NCBI GenBank assembly: GCA_035545535.1
Contig: DASZYF010000038.1
Location: 1-46,913 of the forward strand
Direction of reading: 5' to 3'
DNA from: DASZYF01 sp035545535
GTDB taxonomy: Bacteria; Actinomycetota; Actinomycetes; Mycobacteriales; CAJCIY01
Length of the DNA stretch: 46,913 bases
Of the stretch, positions 39,301 to 46,802 are shown piece by piece. Positions within the stretch are counted from its first letter, which is position 1; each line of letters begins with the position of its first letter. The notes under the pieces were generated by a model. The model was not told the origin of the DNA and made no database searches. It was given only the letters and a program-made list of their open reading frames with translations. Position numbers and translations under genes: made by a program.

Positions 39301-39852
39301 GGCCTGCAGCTTGTTGGCGGCGGCCTTGATCGTCTCGTCGACCGACGCGAACCGGCTCGTCTTCGTGCACAGCACCGATGCGCCGCTGGTGCCCGGCCGG
39401 CCCTGGTAGACGGTGACGGTCTGGTCCTGCTCGTACGCGGATGCACCGCTCGACGCGAGCAGGAAGAACGCGGGCGTCGTGCTGCCGGCAGCCAGGGTGC
39501 GCAGCGGCAGCGCGGACGGCTGCGTCGGGGCGAGACCGAGGACGGACGTCGCCGGGCTCGGCGCGGTGGTCGAGAAGCCGGACAGCTGCACCCACACGTC
39601 GGCGCGTTGAGCCGTCGTCGCGACCGCGTAGCCCGCATACCCGGCGTCGAGGGCCGGCGTGCTCGCCGAGTCCCGGTAGAACACCGGAGGGTTCAGCGAC
39701 GTCACGCTGACCGCGCTGTCCGCGCAGCCCGACGGACCGGCGGTCGCGGCGGTCGGCAGCGCGACGGTCAGGCCGGCAGCGGCGGTGGCGGTGGCGAGGG
39801 CGGCTCCCAGCCATCGCGGGGTGCGGGGCCGGGTCGTGGGCGTGCGCAACAT
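36364..39852 (-). CDS. Large secreted repeat protein with C-terminal OmpA-like domain
   Basis: A 1162-aa exported protein. ATG 39852 was chosen because AGGAGGAG precedes it at good distance and a signal peptide follows ('AALATATAAAGLTVAL', cleavage near 'TAATA'). Residues about 35-350 are a beta-rich region with 'DQTVTVYQGRPG', and a DUF11-like segment follows. Five tandem repeats of about 80-90 residues run from about 465 to 885. Then come a Ser/Gly/Pro-rich part, an Fn3-like segment ('SNISWTKSQNAIGYVVRVNG') and an OmpA-like end ('YFDTDSSVLT' near 1055, 'LSGYTDNQAGYAYNLALSARRA'). OmpA domains bind peptidoglycan, so the protein is probably wall-bound with repeats displayed outwards. Transcription ends at the hairpin shared with tRNA-Lys. 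Confidence 0.85.
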   Translation of the reverse strand: MLRTPTTRPRTPRWLGAALATATAAAGLTVALPTAATAGPSGCADSAVSVTSLNPPVFYRDSASTPALDAGYAGYAVATTAQRADVWVQLSGFSTTAPSPATSVLGLAPTQPSALPLRTLAAGSTTPAFFLLASSGASAYEQDQTVTVYQGRPGTSGASVLCTKTSRFASVDETIKAAANKLQAAFGDSAAVTVQTSAAQIGGIVTVTVDGSTGTIGSGNAGDPRALYMTPTAVSSFPARAFRLVHTSLKISPDGSAPAATTNDILHAGNLGSSSRPYQAVYTFVITGTTGGAATTPWPVQQISSGTQVKHTDTSAFGSTIPAIPAPTNPLTVQVSGDPTVLAASGGTSDVTLTLASSSAITSSIDSLVATLPAGASYVTGSALLNGVSIADPQTAGSTLTWDGPFTTDSSSPQALTFQVTVPGVASDYVVSGYGLDSDNTFGTRGATDGSDIGSVTLTVPAPPQDQTITFPALADTAVTDAAPVLGATASSGLDVTYGTTTPDICTVADGVLTLIATGTCTVTADQAGNGSWNPAPQATQSFQVTLGTQTITFPAMDDVVLTGTAPVPAATASSGLDVSYSTATPSVCSIVGTTVTLLHAGTCTLAADQAGNATWAAAPTVTQSFAVTPAAQTITPTQPSDLLVDGTETLYGSATSGLDVSWSSTTPDVCTVSGTTVTAVAIGTCTVAADQGGNEDWSPAPQVTVSFDVSGKPQTITFPALDDVVLGDDAPALGATATSGLPVSYSSLTPDVCTVDNGVVSIVAAGECTIAADQAGDATTWAAAPTVMRSFTVTAPVVVPPAPTQTITFPVPAPVPGGGVNPQLGATATSGLPVTYTTNTPSVCKVEGSTLVVLGSGTCSLTAHQPGNGVWPAAPPVTISFPVTLPSVGGGQTTVIGTNEGTVPVGGFPPGGTITIPGGNPPGAGNITVSGGVVQVTPEPGFSGVITVPVLVTVGAAQVLTHITVLVLPAPPTHVKVITRNLSSNISWTKSQNAIGYVVRVNGKLVCTTTTKTQCHVVRVLGPKDVITVTALGNAHTQSTPANGRAKVMAPVKLGVVYFDTDSSVLTAGDKAMLHRIAKTMKAHGLHHLWLSGYTDNQAGYAYNLALSARRAKAVASFLQHLLPGAHVDYKLSQHSYLHPVASNTSASGRALNRRTEIAAS
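37198..38463 (-). repeat. Five tandem coding repeats of about 245-270 bases
   Basis: The units start near 38460, 38215, 37965, 37720 and 37445. Each encodes the pattern 'QTITFPALDDVVL', 'ATSGLDVSYS-x-TTPDVCTV', 'GTCTVAADQAGN-x-x-W' and 'APQVTQSF-x-V'. They resemble adhesin-type Ig-like modules. Two Cys per unit could form a disulfide. The third and fifth units are the most diverged. Confidence 0.8.
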
Positions 39853-40014
39853 CGGTCTCCTCCTCAAGTCGACACCGAGGCATCGACGCGGAGGCGAGCG
39901 CGCGAGATGGTCCCTTGCTCCCGACCGACCTGGTACGCGGTGGTGATCTTGGATCGGCGCACGGCGCAATCGGGCAGAGGTGCACCCGCACGCCGTGCTA
40001 GGCCGATCGGGTGA

Positions 40015-40881
40015 CTACGACGGCAGTGTGTCCAGGAATGAGATGACTTCGCGGGAGAACACGTCGTTGTCGTCGCCCGCCACCATGTGCCCCGCGCCGG
40101 GCACGGTGACCGCGGTGGAGCCCGGGATCATCGCGAGCAGCTCGTCGATGCCGGCCTGCGTGATGACGTCGCTCTGCTCGCCGCGGACGACGAGCGTCGG
40201 CACGCGCACCTGCGCCGCCGCTTCGTGCAGGCGGTTGCCGCTGATGTCGAGCGCGTGCTCGGGCCGCGGCGGGTTCATGAAGGCCGGGTCCCAGTGCCAG
40301 TGCCACCGGCCGTCGTCGCCGCGGCGCAGGTTCTTGCGCAGCCCGTCGACGTTGACCTTGCGCGCGCGGTGCGGGTTGTAGGCGGCGACGGCTTCGGCCA
40401 CCTCCTCGAGCGTGTCGTAGCCCTCGGGCCGTGCGTTCATGAACTGCCGGATGCGGTCGGTGCCGCCGGGCTCGGTGCGCGGCACGATGTCGACGAGCAC
40501 GACCGCGCGGGCCAGCTTCGGGTTCTCGCCGGCCGCGACGAGGGCGGCGATGCCGCCGAGCGACGCACCCACGAGCACCGGCGGCGTGGACAGCGTCGCC
40601 ACGACCGACTCGAGGTCACCGACGTAGGCGTTCATGCGGTAGTCCGCGTCGGGCGCCCAGTCGCTCTCGCCGTGACCGCGCAGGTCCATCGACAGCACGC
40701 GCCAGCCCGCGTCGCACAGCCGCTCCGCGGTCTTCGACCACGAGTGCCGGGTCTGGCCGCCGCCGTGCTGGAGGACGACGTCACCCTTGACGCTGCGCGC
40801 GTCGCCCTGCGGCTCCCACCGCTCCGCGGCGAGCCGGACGCCCTTGAAGCCGTTGTACGTGACCCGGACGCCCTCACCCAC
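40015..40881 (-). CDS. Alpha/beta-fold hydrolase
   Basis: A 288-aa hydrolase with the standard fold: 'VVLQHGGGQTRHSW' oxyanion loop, 'SMDLRGHGESDW', nucleophile Ser in 'VGASLGGIAA' (about residue 107), Asp near 'RGEQSDVIT' and His in 'GAGHMVAGDD' (about 267). The 'HGGGQT' loop resembles epoxide hydrolases and C-C hydrolases, but the substrate is open. Start GTG 40881 overlaps the stop of the SnoaL/LEH-like gene, so the two form an operon. Confidence 0.86.
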   Translation of the reverse strand: MGEGVRVTYNGFKGVRLAAERWEPQGDARSVKGDVVLQHGGGQTRHSWSKTAERLCDAGWRVLSMDLRGHGESDWAPDADYRMNAYVGDLESVVATLSTPPVLVGASLGGIAALVAAGENPKLARAVVLVDIVPRTEPGGTDRIRQFMNARPEGYDTLEEVAEAVAAYNPHRARKVNVDGLRKNLRRGDDGRWHWHWDPAFMNPPRPEHALDISGNRLHEAAAQVRVPTLVVRGEQSDVITQAGIDELLAMIPGSTAVTVPGAGHMVAGDDNDVFSREVISFLDTLPS

Positions 40882-41284
40882 CGACGGTCGCCTGCACCTT
40901 CTGCATGAACCCGGCGAGGTCGAAGTAGTCGCGCCAGGCGGTCACCTTGCCGTCGCGCACCTCGAACGTGCCCATCACCTCGGCCGCGGCGATCTCCGAG
41001 CCGTCGGCCCTGAGGAAGCGGTCCACGCGCTCGGTCAGCACCACGCCGCCGTTGGCCGCGATGTTGAGGATCTCGACCTTCAGGCCGGCGGCGCCGAGGC
41101 CCGTGTGCATCCCCTCGACCATCGCCAGGACCGCCTCGCGCCCGACGCAGTCCGGCAGCCCGGTGTTGCTCCACACCAGGTCCTCGGCGGTCAGCGACCG
41201 GATGGCCTCGAGGGTCGCCTCGTGGGTCGACATGGATGCGAGCAGCTGCTCGACGACTGCTGTGGGCTCGGCCACGGTGACCAC
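40874..41284 (-). CDS. Limonene-1,2-epoxide hydrolase-like (SnoaL fold) protein
   Basis: A 136-aa single-domain protein of the LEH/SnoaL cone fold. Matching features are 'TLEAIRSLTAEDLVWSN' near the start, 'VLTERVDRFL', 'VMGTFEVRDGKVTAWRDYFD' with the Arg/Asp pair used by epoxide hydrolases, and the closing 'LAGFM'. It overlaps the next gene, an alpha/beta hydrolase. A true epoxide hydrolase is plausible; other SnoaL-like functions cannot be ruled out. Confidence 0.78.
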   Translation of the reverse strand: MVTVAEPTAVVEQLLASMSTHEATLEAIRSLTAEDLVWSNTGLPDCVGREAVLAMVEGMHTGLGAAGLKVEILNIAANGGVVLTERVDRFLRADGSEIAAAEVMGTFEVRDGKVTAWRDYFDLAGFMQKVQATVGG

Positions 41285-41400
41285 CTCCGCGAGGGACGCT
41301 ACCGATCCGACTGAACCGATCCGCGTTCGGGGCCGAACGGGGGGCGAGCCACACCTACGTGGCGCCGCACCGAGCGATCAACCCGAAGAGGAGCTTGTCG

Positions 41401-42189
41401 ATGACATCAGTCGACGACGCGGCTCTGCACGAGGCGTTCGAGCAGTCGCAGGACACGCACAGTGACGCGATGCGCTTGACCCGGGCAGGCCTGTCCGACT
41501 ACGTGGAGGCCGCGCAGGATGCGCGCGCCGACCGCGCCCGCACCGTGAAGCGCGCCAGCGCTCTCGCGATGCTCACCGGTGGCGGCCTGCTCGCCGCCGC
41601 GAGCGGCGCCTTCGCCGCCGACGATGCCGATGTCGCTGCGCTGCAGACGGCCGCCGGCATCGAGAACCTCGCGGTGTTCGCCTACCAGCAGGTGCCCAAG
41701 CTCAGCTACGCCAAGTCGCTGCCGGCCGTCGTCGGCGCGTTCGCGACGATGACGCTGAAGCAGCACCAGGAGCACGCGCAGGCGTTCAACGCCGCCGCCA
41801 AGAACCTCGGCGGCAAGGAGCAGACCAACCCGTCGCCGGGGCTGCTGTCGACCGGGCAGAAGCTGCTCGCCGCCGCCACCGCGCCCGCCGGTCTGCTGAC
41901 CGCGGCGATCACGCTGGAGAACGTCGCCGCCGAGACCTACGTCAAGGCGGCCGGCACGGTCAGCACCGGTGACCTGCGCCAGCTGTTCACGTCGGTCGCG
42001 GGTGTCGAGGCGCAGCACGTCTCGGTGCTGCTCGCCGTGCAGGCCCTGCTCGCGGGCAACCTCGTGGACGAGATCAAGCTCGGTCCCGACCTCACGAAGC
42101 TCCCCGCCGCCGCGGGCAGCGTCGGCTTCCCCAACGCGTACTACAAGACCGACATGGCCGACGACCTGACTGAGGGGGCCGTCAAGTGA
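41401..42189 (+). CDS. Ferritin-like domain protein
   Basis: A 262-aa protein with a leading soluble region, a hydrophobic segment ('ALAMLTGGGLLAAASGAFAA', about residues 57-76) and a four-helix ferritin-like domain ('GIENLAVFAYQQV', 'LKQHQEHAQAFNAAAKNLGG', 'ITLENVAAETYVKA', 'SVAGVEAQHVSVLLAVQALL'). Glu and Glu-x-x-His pairs could bind metal. AGGAG lies before ATG 41401. It overlaps the next gene, a related ferritin-like lipoprotein (GTGA at 42186). Iron storage or oxidative-stress protection at the membrane is likely, but unproven. Confidence 0.83.
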   Translation: MTSVDDAALHEAFEQSQDTHSDAMRLTRAGLSDYVEAAQDARADRARTVKRASALAMLTGGGLLAAASGAFAADDADVAALQTAAGIENLAVFAYQQVPKLSYAKSLPAVVGAFATMTLKQHQEHAQAFNAAAKNLGGKEQTNPSPGLLSTGQKLLAAATAPAGLLTAAITLENVAAETYVKAAGTVSTGDLRQLFTSVAGVEAQHVSVLLAVQALLAGNLVDEIKLGPDLTKLPAAAGSVGFPNAYYKTDMADDLTEGAVK

Positions 42190-42974
42190 GCGACGCCTTT
42201 GACATGGGCATCACCGAGCGCGAGCTCGACGTGATGACCGCGCAGATGGACGAGATGCACCGCGCGAGCCTGCCGGTGCTGCGTGAGCACATCGGCCGGA
42301 TCGTCGAGCACAACCGGGAGCAGATGGCCCGCCCGGTCGGGCGCCGCGGTGTGCTCGTCGGTGGCCTGACGCTCGTCGGTGCCGGCGCGCTGGCCGCGTG
42401 CGGCTCGTCCAAGTCGTCCACCCCGCCGGCCACCGCCGCCACCACCGGTGCTGCGGCCGCGGGTGCGACGTACACGGGCGACCTCAAGGTCGTCGCCCTG
42501 GCGGCGGCCCTGGAGAACCTCGCCGTCGCCGCCTACGGCATGGCGCTCGACGCCGCGGGCAAGGGGACGTACGGCACGGTCCCGCCGGCCATCGCGACCT
42601 TCGTCACCACGGCGAAGGACCACCACACGCAGCACGCTGCGGGTTGGAACGCGGTCCTGCAGAGCGCGGGCAAGCCCGCGGTCACCACGCCGGCGCTGTC
42701 CATCACGGCGGACCAGGTCAAGATGCTGACCGCCGCGAAGACGCTGCCCGACGTCGCGAAGCTCGCCCTGAACCTCGAGAGCGCGGCGGCCCAGACCTAC
42801 ACCTTCGCGACGTCCGCGGTGAGCGACATCAAGGGCGTGCAGGTCGCGGCGACCATCGCACCGGTCGAGGCGCAGCACGCCGCGATCCTGGCCTTCGTCC
42901 TCGGCCAGTACCCGGCGCCGGACTCGTTCATCAAGACGACGGGCGCCGTGCCCGTCTCCGCCTTCACCGGCTGA
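42186..42974 (+). CDS. Ferritin-like domain lipoprotein (Tat-type signal)
   Basis: A 262-aa partner of the previous gene. After a soluble leader of about 50 residues it has a twin-Arg signal ('GRRGVLVGGLTLVGAGALAACG') with a lipobox Cys at about 72, so it is probably exported folded and lipidated. The ferritin-like domain follows ('ALENLAVAAYGMAL', 'DHHTQHAAGWNAVLQSAG', 'LNLESAAAQTYTFA', 'APVEAQHAAILAFVLG') with the same Glu/His spacing as its neighbour. The signal lies unusually far from the N-terminus. GTG 42186 overlaps the preceding stop. Confidence 0.83.
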   Translation: MSDAFDMGITERELDVMTAQMDEMHRASLPVLREHIGRIVEHNREQMARPVGRRGVLVGGLTLVGAGALAACGSSKSSTPPATAATTGAAAAGATYTGDLKVVALAAALENLAVAAYGMALDAAGKGTYGTVPPAIATFVTTAKDHHTQHAAGWNAVLQSAGKPAVTTPALSITADQVKMLTAAKTLPDVAKLALNLESAAAQTYTFATSAVSDIKGVQVAATIAPVEAQHAAILAFVLGQYPAPDSFIKTTGAVPVSAFTG

Positions 42975-42987
42975 CGCACCCCCCTCT

Positions 42988-43039
42988 GTGATCCGTGCGG
43001 GATCGGCCCCTGCTTCCTGGCTGATCCCGCACGGATCAC
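42988..43039. terminator. Strong bidirectional terminator
   Basis: Two perfect 17-base arms, GTGATCCGTGCGGGATC (42988-43004) and its complement (43023-43039), enclose an 18-base loop. They lie between the ferritin-like operon and the convergent diguanylate cyclase gene. Confidence 0.85.
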
Positions 43040-43051
43040 ATCTGTGCGGGC

Positions 43052-43993
43052 CTAGTGGTGCGCGCGGGCGCGGCGCGCGTTCTCCGATGGGAGCGGCGTC
43101 TCCTGCCGCGGCACGACGACGCGCAGGTCGGGTGTCGCGTCGTCGACCAGCCGGTCCCGGCCGGCCTCCTTCGCCTGGTACAGGTGACGGTCGGCCCGGC
43201 GCAACGTGTCGAGCGGGGTCTCCCCAGGCAGGCGACGCGCCACACCACCGGTGAACGTGACCGGCGCACCCGCGAGGTCCCACGCGTCGCGCATGCGCTG
43301 GAACATCTCCGTCGTGTCGGTGTCTGGGGGCGACACGACGACGAACTCCTCGCCGCCGTAGCGCACCGTCACGTCGGTCTCGCGCGCCGTGGTGCGCAAC
43401 ATGTTCGCGAACAGCTGCAGCAGGCGGTCGCCGGCCTCATGGCCGTAGGTGTCGTTCCACCGCTTGAAGTGGTCGAGGTCGACGAACAGGACGATGCCAC
43501 CGGGAGGCAGCGTCTCGAGCGCGTCGTCGAGCGACCGGCGGTTGCCCAGCCCGGTGAGCGGGTCGGAGCCGACCTCACGGGCGAACCGCTCCTGCTGCTC
43601 GCGGATGTCACGGGTCTCGAACAGCCCCTGTTGCGTGCGCAGTGCGGGGAACAGGCGGCGCAGCGACCAGTACCAGGTGGCGACGCCGGCCGTGACGAGG
43701 TCCTCGACGGCGAGCGTCGTGCCGATGCCGCCCTTCGTGTGCGCGCCGTGCGTGCTGAACAGCTGCACGGCGTGCAGCAGGTGACCGGCGCCGCAGGTGA
43801 GGAAGATGCTCGCCGTCGCGAGCGCGAGCGGGTTGTCCCGCCACCGGTTCTCGTGCATCAGCACGCGGAACACGATGTGGGCGAAGATGCTGAGGTAGGC
43901 GAGCGCGATGATCGTGTTGCCGAGCAGCGCCAACGTGCCCACGCGTCGAGTCTCCTGTCGGGGCCGTGCGCGGAACAGACCCGGACAGAGCAC
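43052..43993 (-). CDS. Membrane-bound diguanylate cyclase (GGDEF domain)
   Basis: A 313-aa enzyme that would make cyclic di-GMP. About four hydrophobic segments fill residues 18-115 ('LALLGNTIIALAYLSIFAHI', 'LATASIFLTCGAGHLLHAV'), forming a membrane sensor region. A linker helix leads to the GGDEF domain: 'DPLTGLGNRRSLDDAL', 'IVLFVDLDHFKRWNDTYGHEAGDRLL', and the active-site variant G-G-E-E-F ('RYGGEEFVVV', about residue 218). No EAL domain is present. GTG 43942 fits the start of the first membrane segment and is a good alternative start. Confidence 0.9.
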   Translation of the reverse strand: MLCPGLFRARPRQETRRVGTLALLGNTIIALAYLSIFAHIVFRVLMHENRWRDNPLALATASIFLTCGAGHLLHAVQLFSTHGAHTKGGIGTTLAVEDLVTAGVATWYWSLRRLFPALRTQQGLFETRDIREQQERFAREVGSDPLTGLGNRRSLDDALETLPPGGIVLFVDLDHFKRWNDTYGHEAGDRLLQLFANMLRTTARETDVTVRYGGEEFVVVSPPDTDTTEMFQRMRDAWDLAGAPVTFTGGVARRLPGETPLDTLRRADRHLYQAKEAGRDRLVDDATPDLRVVVPRQETPLPSENARRARAHH

Positions 43994-44071
43994 TGCGCGT
44001 GATCACTAGGTAGGGCTCCGGTCGCAGGCCCGGCGTGTGGCGATCGGAGTCGCCGCCGTGTGGCGTCCGGC

Positions 44072-44383
44072 ATGATCGGAATTGACTACACCGAGCGGGT
44101 GGCGACATGGCTCGCGGATGATCCGAACCTCTTGCCCATGGAGCACACCGTGCACGCGCCGTCCGCGGCCCCGCTCCTGCGCGGCCTGCCCCAGCAGCGC
44201 CGTCCGCTCCTGCGGTTCACGTTCCGCGTGGTCCCGCAGGAAGAGGCGGCGCACGAGCTCGAGATCTGGTCCGAGGACCTGGGGGACGCCGCCGACCGCG
44301 CCTTCGCCCTCGCCGCCATGGCGTACGGGCCGGACACCACCGTGAGCCTGATCTCGGAGAAGGTCCCGCAGCCCATCGGTTGA
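44072..44383 (+). CDS. Small hypothetical protein
   Basis: A 103-aa protein without a recognised family. ATG 44072 opens a frame with the strong third-position GC bias of real genes here. The middle contains 'RRPLLRFTFRVVPQEEAAHELEIWSEDLGDAADRAFALAAMAYGP', a mix of strand and helix. No signal peptide or membrane span. It lies divergent from the diguanylate cyclase gene with 78 bases between. Confidence 0.6.
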   Translation: MIGIDYTERVATWLADDPNLLPMEHTVHAPSAAPLLRGLPQQRRPLLRFTFRVVPQEEAAHELEIWSEDLGDAADRAFALAAMAYGPDTTVSLISEKVPQPIG

Positions 44384-44474
44384 CCCGCGGGCGCCGCACC
44401 GATCGGTGGCGGGGCCCCTTCACAGCGGATCCTTAACGCTTCGTAAGCCTCAGGACAGGGTGGTTGCGCCGACG

Positions 44475-45143
44475 ATGGATGGCGTGACCGAGCAGGAACC
44501 GGAAGTCCTCTCCTCCGAGCCCGAGGCGCCGGCGAGCTCCAGGCGGCGCCGCACGATCGTCGCGGGCATCGCTCTCGTCGGCGTCGGGGCGCTCGCGGGC
44601 GGCATCGCCGCCTCCGCCACGGGGGCCGGTGCGACGGCGCGTCAGCAGCCGTTCGCCTCGAGCCCCACGCCGCTGCCCGGCGACAAGGGTGGCCCGATGC
44701 GCGGTCCCGGTCCCGCCTTCGGCCCTCGTGGTGGCCCGCTCGGTGTCCTCGGCGGCGACGTGCTGCACGGCTCCGCGGTCGTGAAGGGCCGCGACGGCAC
44801 CACCAAGACCGTCGAGGTGCAGAACGGCACCGTCACGGCGGTCGCCGACAAGGCGCTCACGGTGAAGAGCTCCGACGGGTTCTCGCAGTCCTACACGGTC
44901 ATCGCCACGACGCGGGTGATGAAGGACTGGGAGGGCTCCACCGCGTCCGCGATCAAGATGGGTGACACGGTCGAGGTCCTCGCCGAGGTGGTCGACGGTG
45001 CGCACCAGGCGACGCTGATCGCCGACGGGCAGGGCGGGTTCAAGGGCGGCCCGGGCGGCTTGAAGCACTTCCGCGGCGGCCCGGGCGGCGGTCCGCGAGG
45101 GATCCCGGCTCCCCCCACGCCGGCCCCCACCCCCAACGCCTGA
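44475..45143 (+). CDS. Membrane-anchored Gly/Pro-rich protein (DUF5666-like)
   Basis: A 222-aa protein with a charged N-terminus, one membrane segment or signal anchor ('TIVAGIALVGVGALAGGIAA', about residues 28-47), a Gly/Pro-rich stretch and a small beta domain ('VEVQNGTVTAVADKALTVKS', 'VIATTRVMKDWEG', 'GDTVEVLAEVVDG') similar in pattern to DUF5666. The C-terminus is again Gly/Pro-rich with Lys/His/Arg. ATG 44475 was chosen over an upstream start at 44406 whose residues look non-coding. Role unknown; it is probably exposed on the outside. Confidence 0.75.
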   Translation: MDGVTEQEPEVLSSEPEAPASSRRRRTIVAGIALVGVGALAGGIAASATGAGATARQQPFASSPTPLPGDKGGPMRGPGPAFGPRGGPLGVLGGDVLHGSAVVKGRDGTTKTVEVQNGTVTAVADKALTVKSSDGFSQSYTVIATTRVMKDWEGSTASAIKMGDTVEVLAEVVDGAHQATLIADGQGGFKGGPGGLKHFRGGPGGGPRGIPAPPTPAPTPNA

Positions 45144-45154
45144 CCCCCTCCCGG

Positions 45155-45360
45155 CGACATCGGCTTTGTGGCAGGTCCGCAGGCCCTGCATCTGCCACTT
45201 CCCCGATCTCGACTGACTCCCCTCCCGGTCGACATCGGCTTTGTGGCAGGTCCGGGGGCCCTGCATCTGCCACTTCCCCGATGTCGACCGGGCCTCTCCT
45301 GGTCGACGGCGGGTTTGTGGCGGGTTGGGGCGGCTGATGTCTGCCACATCGCCGATCTGG
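45155..45360. repeat. Three palindromic repeat units upstream of glutamate dehydrogenase
   Basis: Units of about 58-61 bases lie at 45155-45212, 45228-45288 and 45301-45360. Each has the plan CGACATCGG-CTTTGTGGCAG ... CTGCCAC ... CCGATGTCG and can fold on itself. The second is nearly perfect, bounded by GTCGAC on both sides; the third is diverged. A fourth relative forms the core of the palindrome at 46676..46788. They look like dispersed REP-type elements, and one may serve as terminator for the preceding gene. Confidence 0.75.
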
Positions 45361-45411
45361 GCCGCGGGGTGGGTGCGCGTGAACTGAGGGTGGGCGTGGC
45401 ACGCTCGCGGG

Positions 45412-46659
45412 ATGGCGCGCTCGGCGTGGGACTCGGCCCTCACCCAGCTGGCGACGGCCACGAAGGAGCTCGGGCTCGACGACGGCATGCACGACCTGCT
45501 CGCGACCCCGCGCCGTGAGCTGACGGTCAGCGTCCCGCTGCGGCGGGACGACGGCCGGGTCGAGGTGCACCGCGGCTACCGCGTGCAGCACTCGCTCACC
45601 CGCGGTCCGGCCAAGGGCGGCATCCGCTACCACCCGAGCACCGACCTCGACGAGGTCCGCGCGCTCGCCATGTGGATGACGTGGAAGTGCGCCCTGATCG
45701 GCGTCCCGTACGGCGGCGCGAAGGGCGGCGTGAACGTCGACCCCCGGCTGCTGTCGAAGAGCGAGCTCGAGCGGCTCACCCGGCGCTACGCGAGCGAGAT
45801 CTACCCGATCGTCGGCCCGGAGAAGGACATCCCCGCGCCCGACGTCGGCACCGACGAGCAGACCATGGCGTGGTTCATGGACACGTACTCGGTGCAGAGC
45901 GGCTACACCGTGACCGGTGTCGTGACCGGCAAGCCGCTCGCGATCGGCGGCAGCGCCGGGCGGGGTGGTGCGACGAGCCGCGGCGTCATGTACTCGACGT
46001 TCCTCGCGCTCAAGTCGCACGCGATCGATCCGCGCGGCTGCACGGTGGCGGTGCAGGGCTTCGGCAAGGTCGGCGCGCTCGCGGCGCAGTTCCTCCACGA
46101 CGCGGGCTGCACCGTCGTCGCGGTCTCCGACGTGAAGGGCGGCGTCTACAACCCGCACGGCATCGACCCGGTGGCGCTGCTCCGCGCGCAGAAGGCCGGC
46201 GCGGAGTCGGTCGTCGGCTTCCCGGGCACCGACGCGATCTCCAACGAGGAGCTGCTCGAGCTCGACGTCGACATCCTCGTGCCCGCCGCCCTCGAGGGCG
46301 TGATCCACGAGGGCAATGCCGACAAGCTCCGCGCGAGGTTCGTCGTCGAGGGCGCCAACGGCCCGACGACCCCTGAAGGCGACGCGATCCTCGAGTCGCG
46401 CGGCATCGTCGTCGTGCCGGACATCCTCGCGAACTCCGGCGGCGTCGCGGTGTCGTACTTCGAGTGGGTGCAGGACCTCGCCGCGTGGTTCTGGACCGAG
46501 GACGAGGTCAACGACAAGCTCCGCGCGCTGATGCAGCGGGCCTACGACGACGTGCTGGCGCTTTCGCAGAGCCGGAACGTGTCCCTGCGCACGGCCGCGC
46601 AGATGATCGGCGTCGGCCGCGTCGCCGAAGCCCACAAGACCCGCGGCCTCTACCCCTGA
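45412..46659 (+). CDS. gdhA: Glutamate dehydrogenase (Glu/Leu/Phe/Val dehydrogenase family)
   Basis: A 415-aa hexameric-type enzyme interconverting glutamate and 2-oxoglutarate plus ammonia. The N-terminal domain has 'RVQHSLTRGPAKGGIRYHP' and the catalytic Lys in 'YGGAKGGV' (about residue 104). The cofactor domain has the Rossmann loop 'GFGKVGALAA' with a preceding 'GGSAGRGGATSRG'. Length and motifs match the short (about 410-450 aa) catabolic GDH class more than the long NAD-GDH. Start ATG 45412 follows palindromic repeats. A nearly identical 3' end faces it from the other side of the palindrome at 46676..46788. Confidence 0.93.
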   Translation: MARSAWDSALTQLATATKELGLDDGMHDLLATPRRELTVSVPLRRDDGRVEVHRGYRVQHSLTRGPAKGGIRYHPSTDLDEVRALAMWMTWKCALIGVPYGGAKGGVNVDPRLLSKSELERLTRRYASEIYPIVGPEKDIPAPDVGTDEQTMAWFMDTYSVQSGYTVTGVVTGKPLAIGGSAGRGGATSRGVMYSTFLALKSHAIDPRGCTVAVQGFGKVGALAAQFLHDAGCTVVAVSDVKGGVYNPHGIDPVALLRAQKAGAESVVGFPGTDAISNEELLELDVDILVPAALEGVIHEGNADKLRARFVVEGANGPTTPEGDAILESRGIVVVPDILANSGGVAVSYFEWVQDLAAWFWTEDEVNDKLRALMQRAYDDVLALSQSRNVSLRTAAQMIGVGRVAEAHKTRGLYP

Positions 46660-46675
46660 CCCCGGCGCCGGCCCG

Positions 46676-46788
46676 CCTCAGGTGCCGGCGCCCATCCACC
46701 GGCCGACATCGGCTTTGTGGCAGATCTGAGGCCGTCAGATCTGCCACAAAGCCGATGTCGGCCGGTGGATGGGCGCCGGCACCTGAGG
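46676..46788. terminator. Perfect 54-base-arm palindrome between two gdh 3' ends
   Basis: The arms 46676-46729 and 46735-46788 are exact reverse complements around a GGCCG loop. The core carries the repeat unit also found upstream (45155..45360). It can end transcription from both sides. Such long perfect hairpins are unstable in replication and hard to assemble, so the local sequence should be treated with care. Confidence 0.8.
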
Positions 46789-46802
46789 AGGCGGCGCCGG
46801 GG

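Noticed and set aside
37777..40014. Long open frame opposite the OmpA-like gene
   Set aside because: Gly/Arg/Asp-rich shadow caused by high GC; the repeats and motifs are all on the other strand.
45155..45360. CRISPR array
   Set aside because: Only three units, each a self-complementary hairpin, with short, non-spacer-like gaps and no cas genes.
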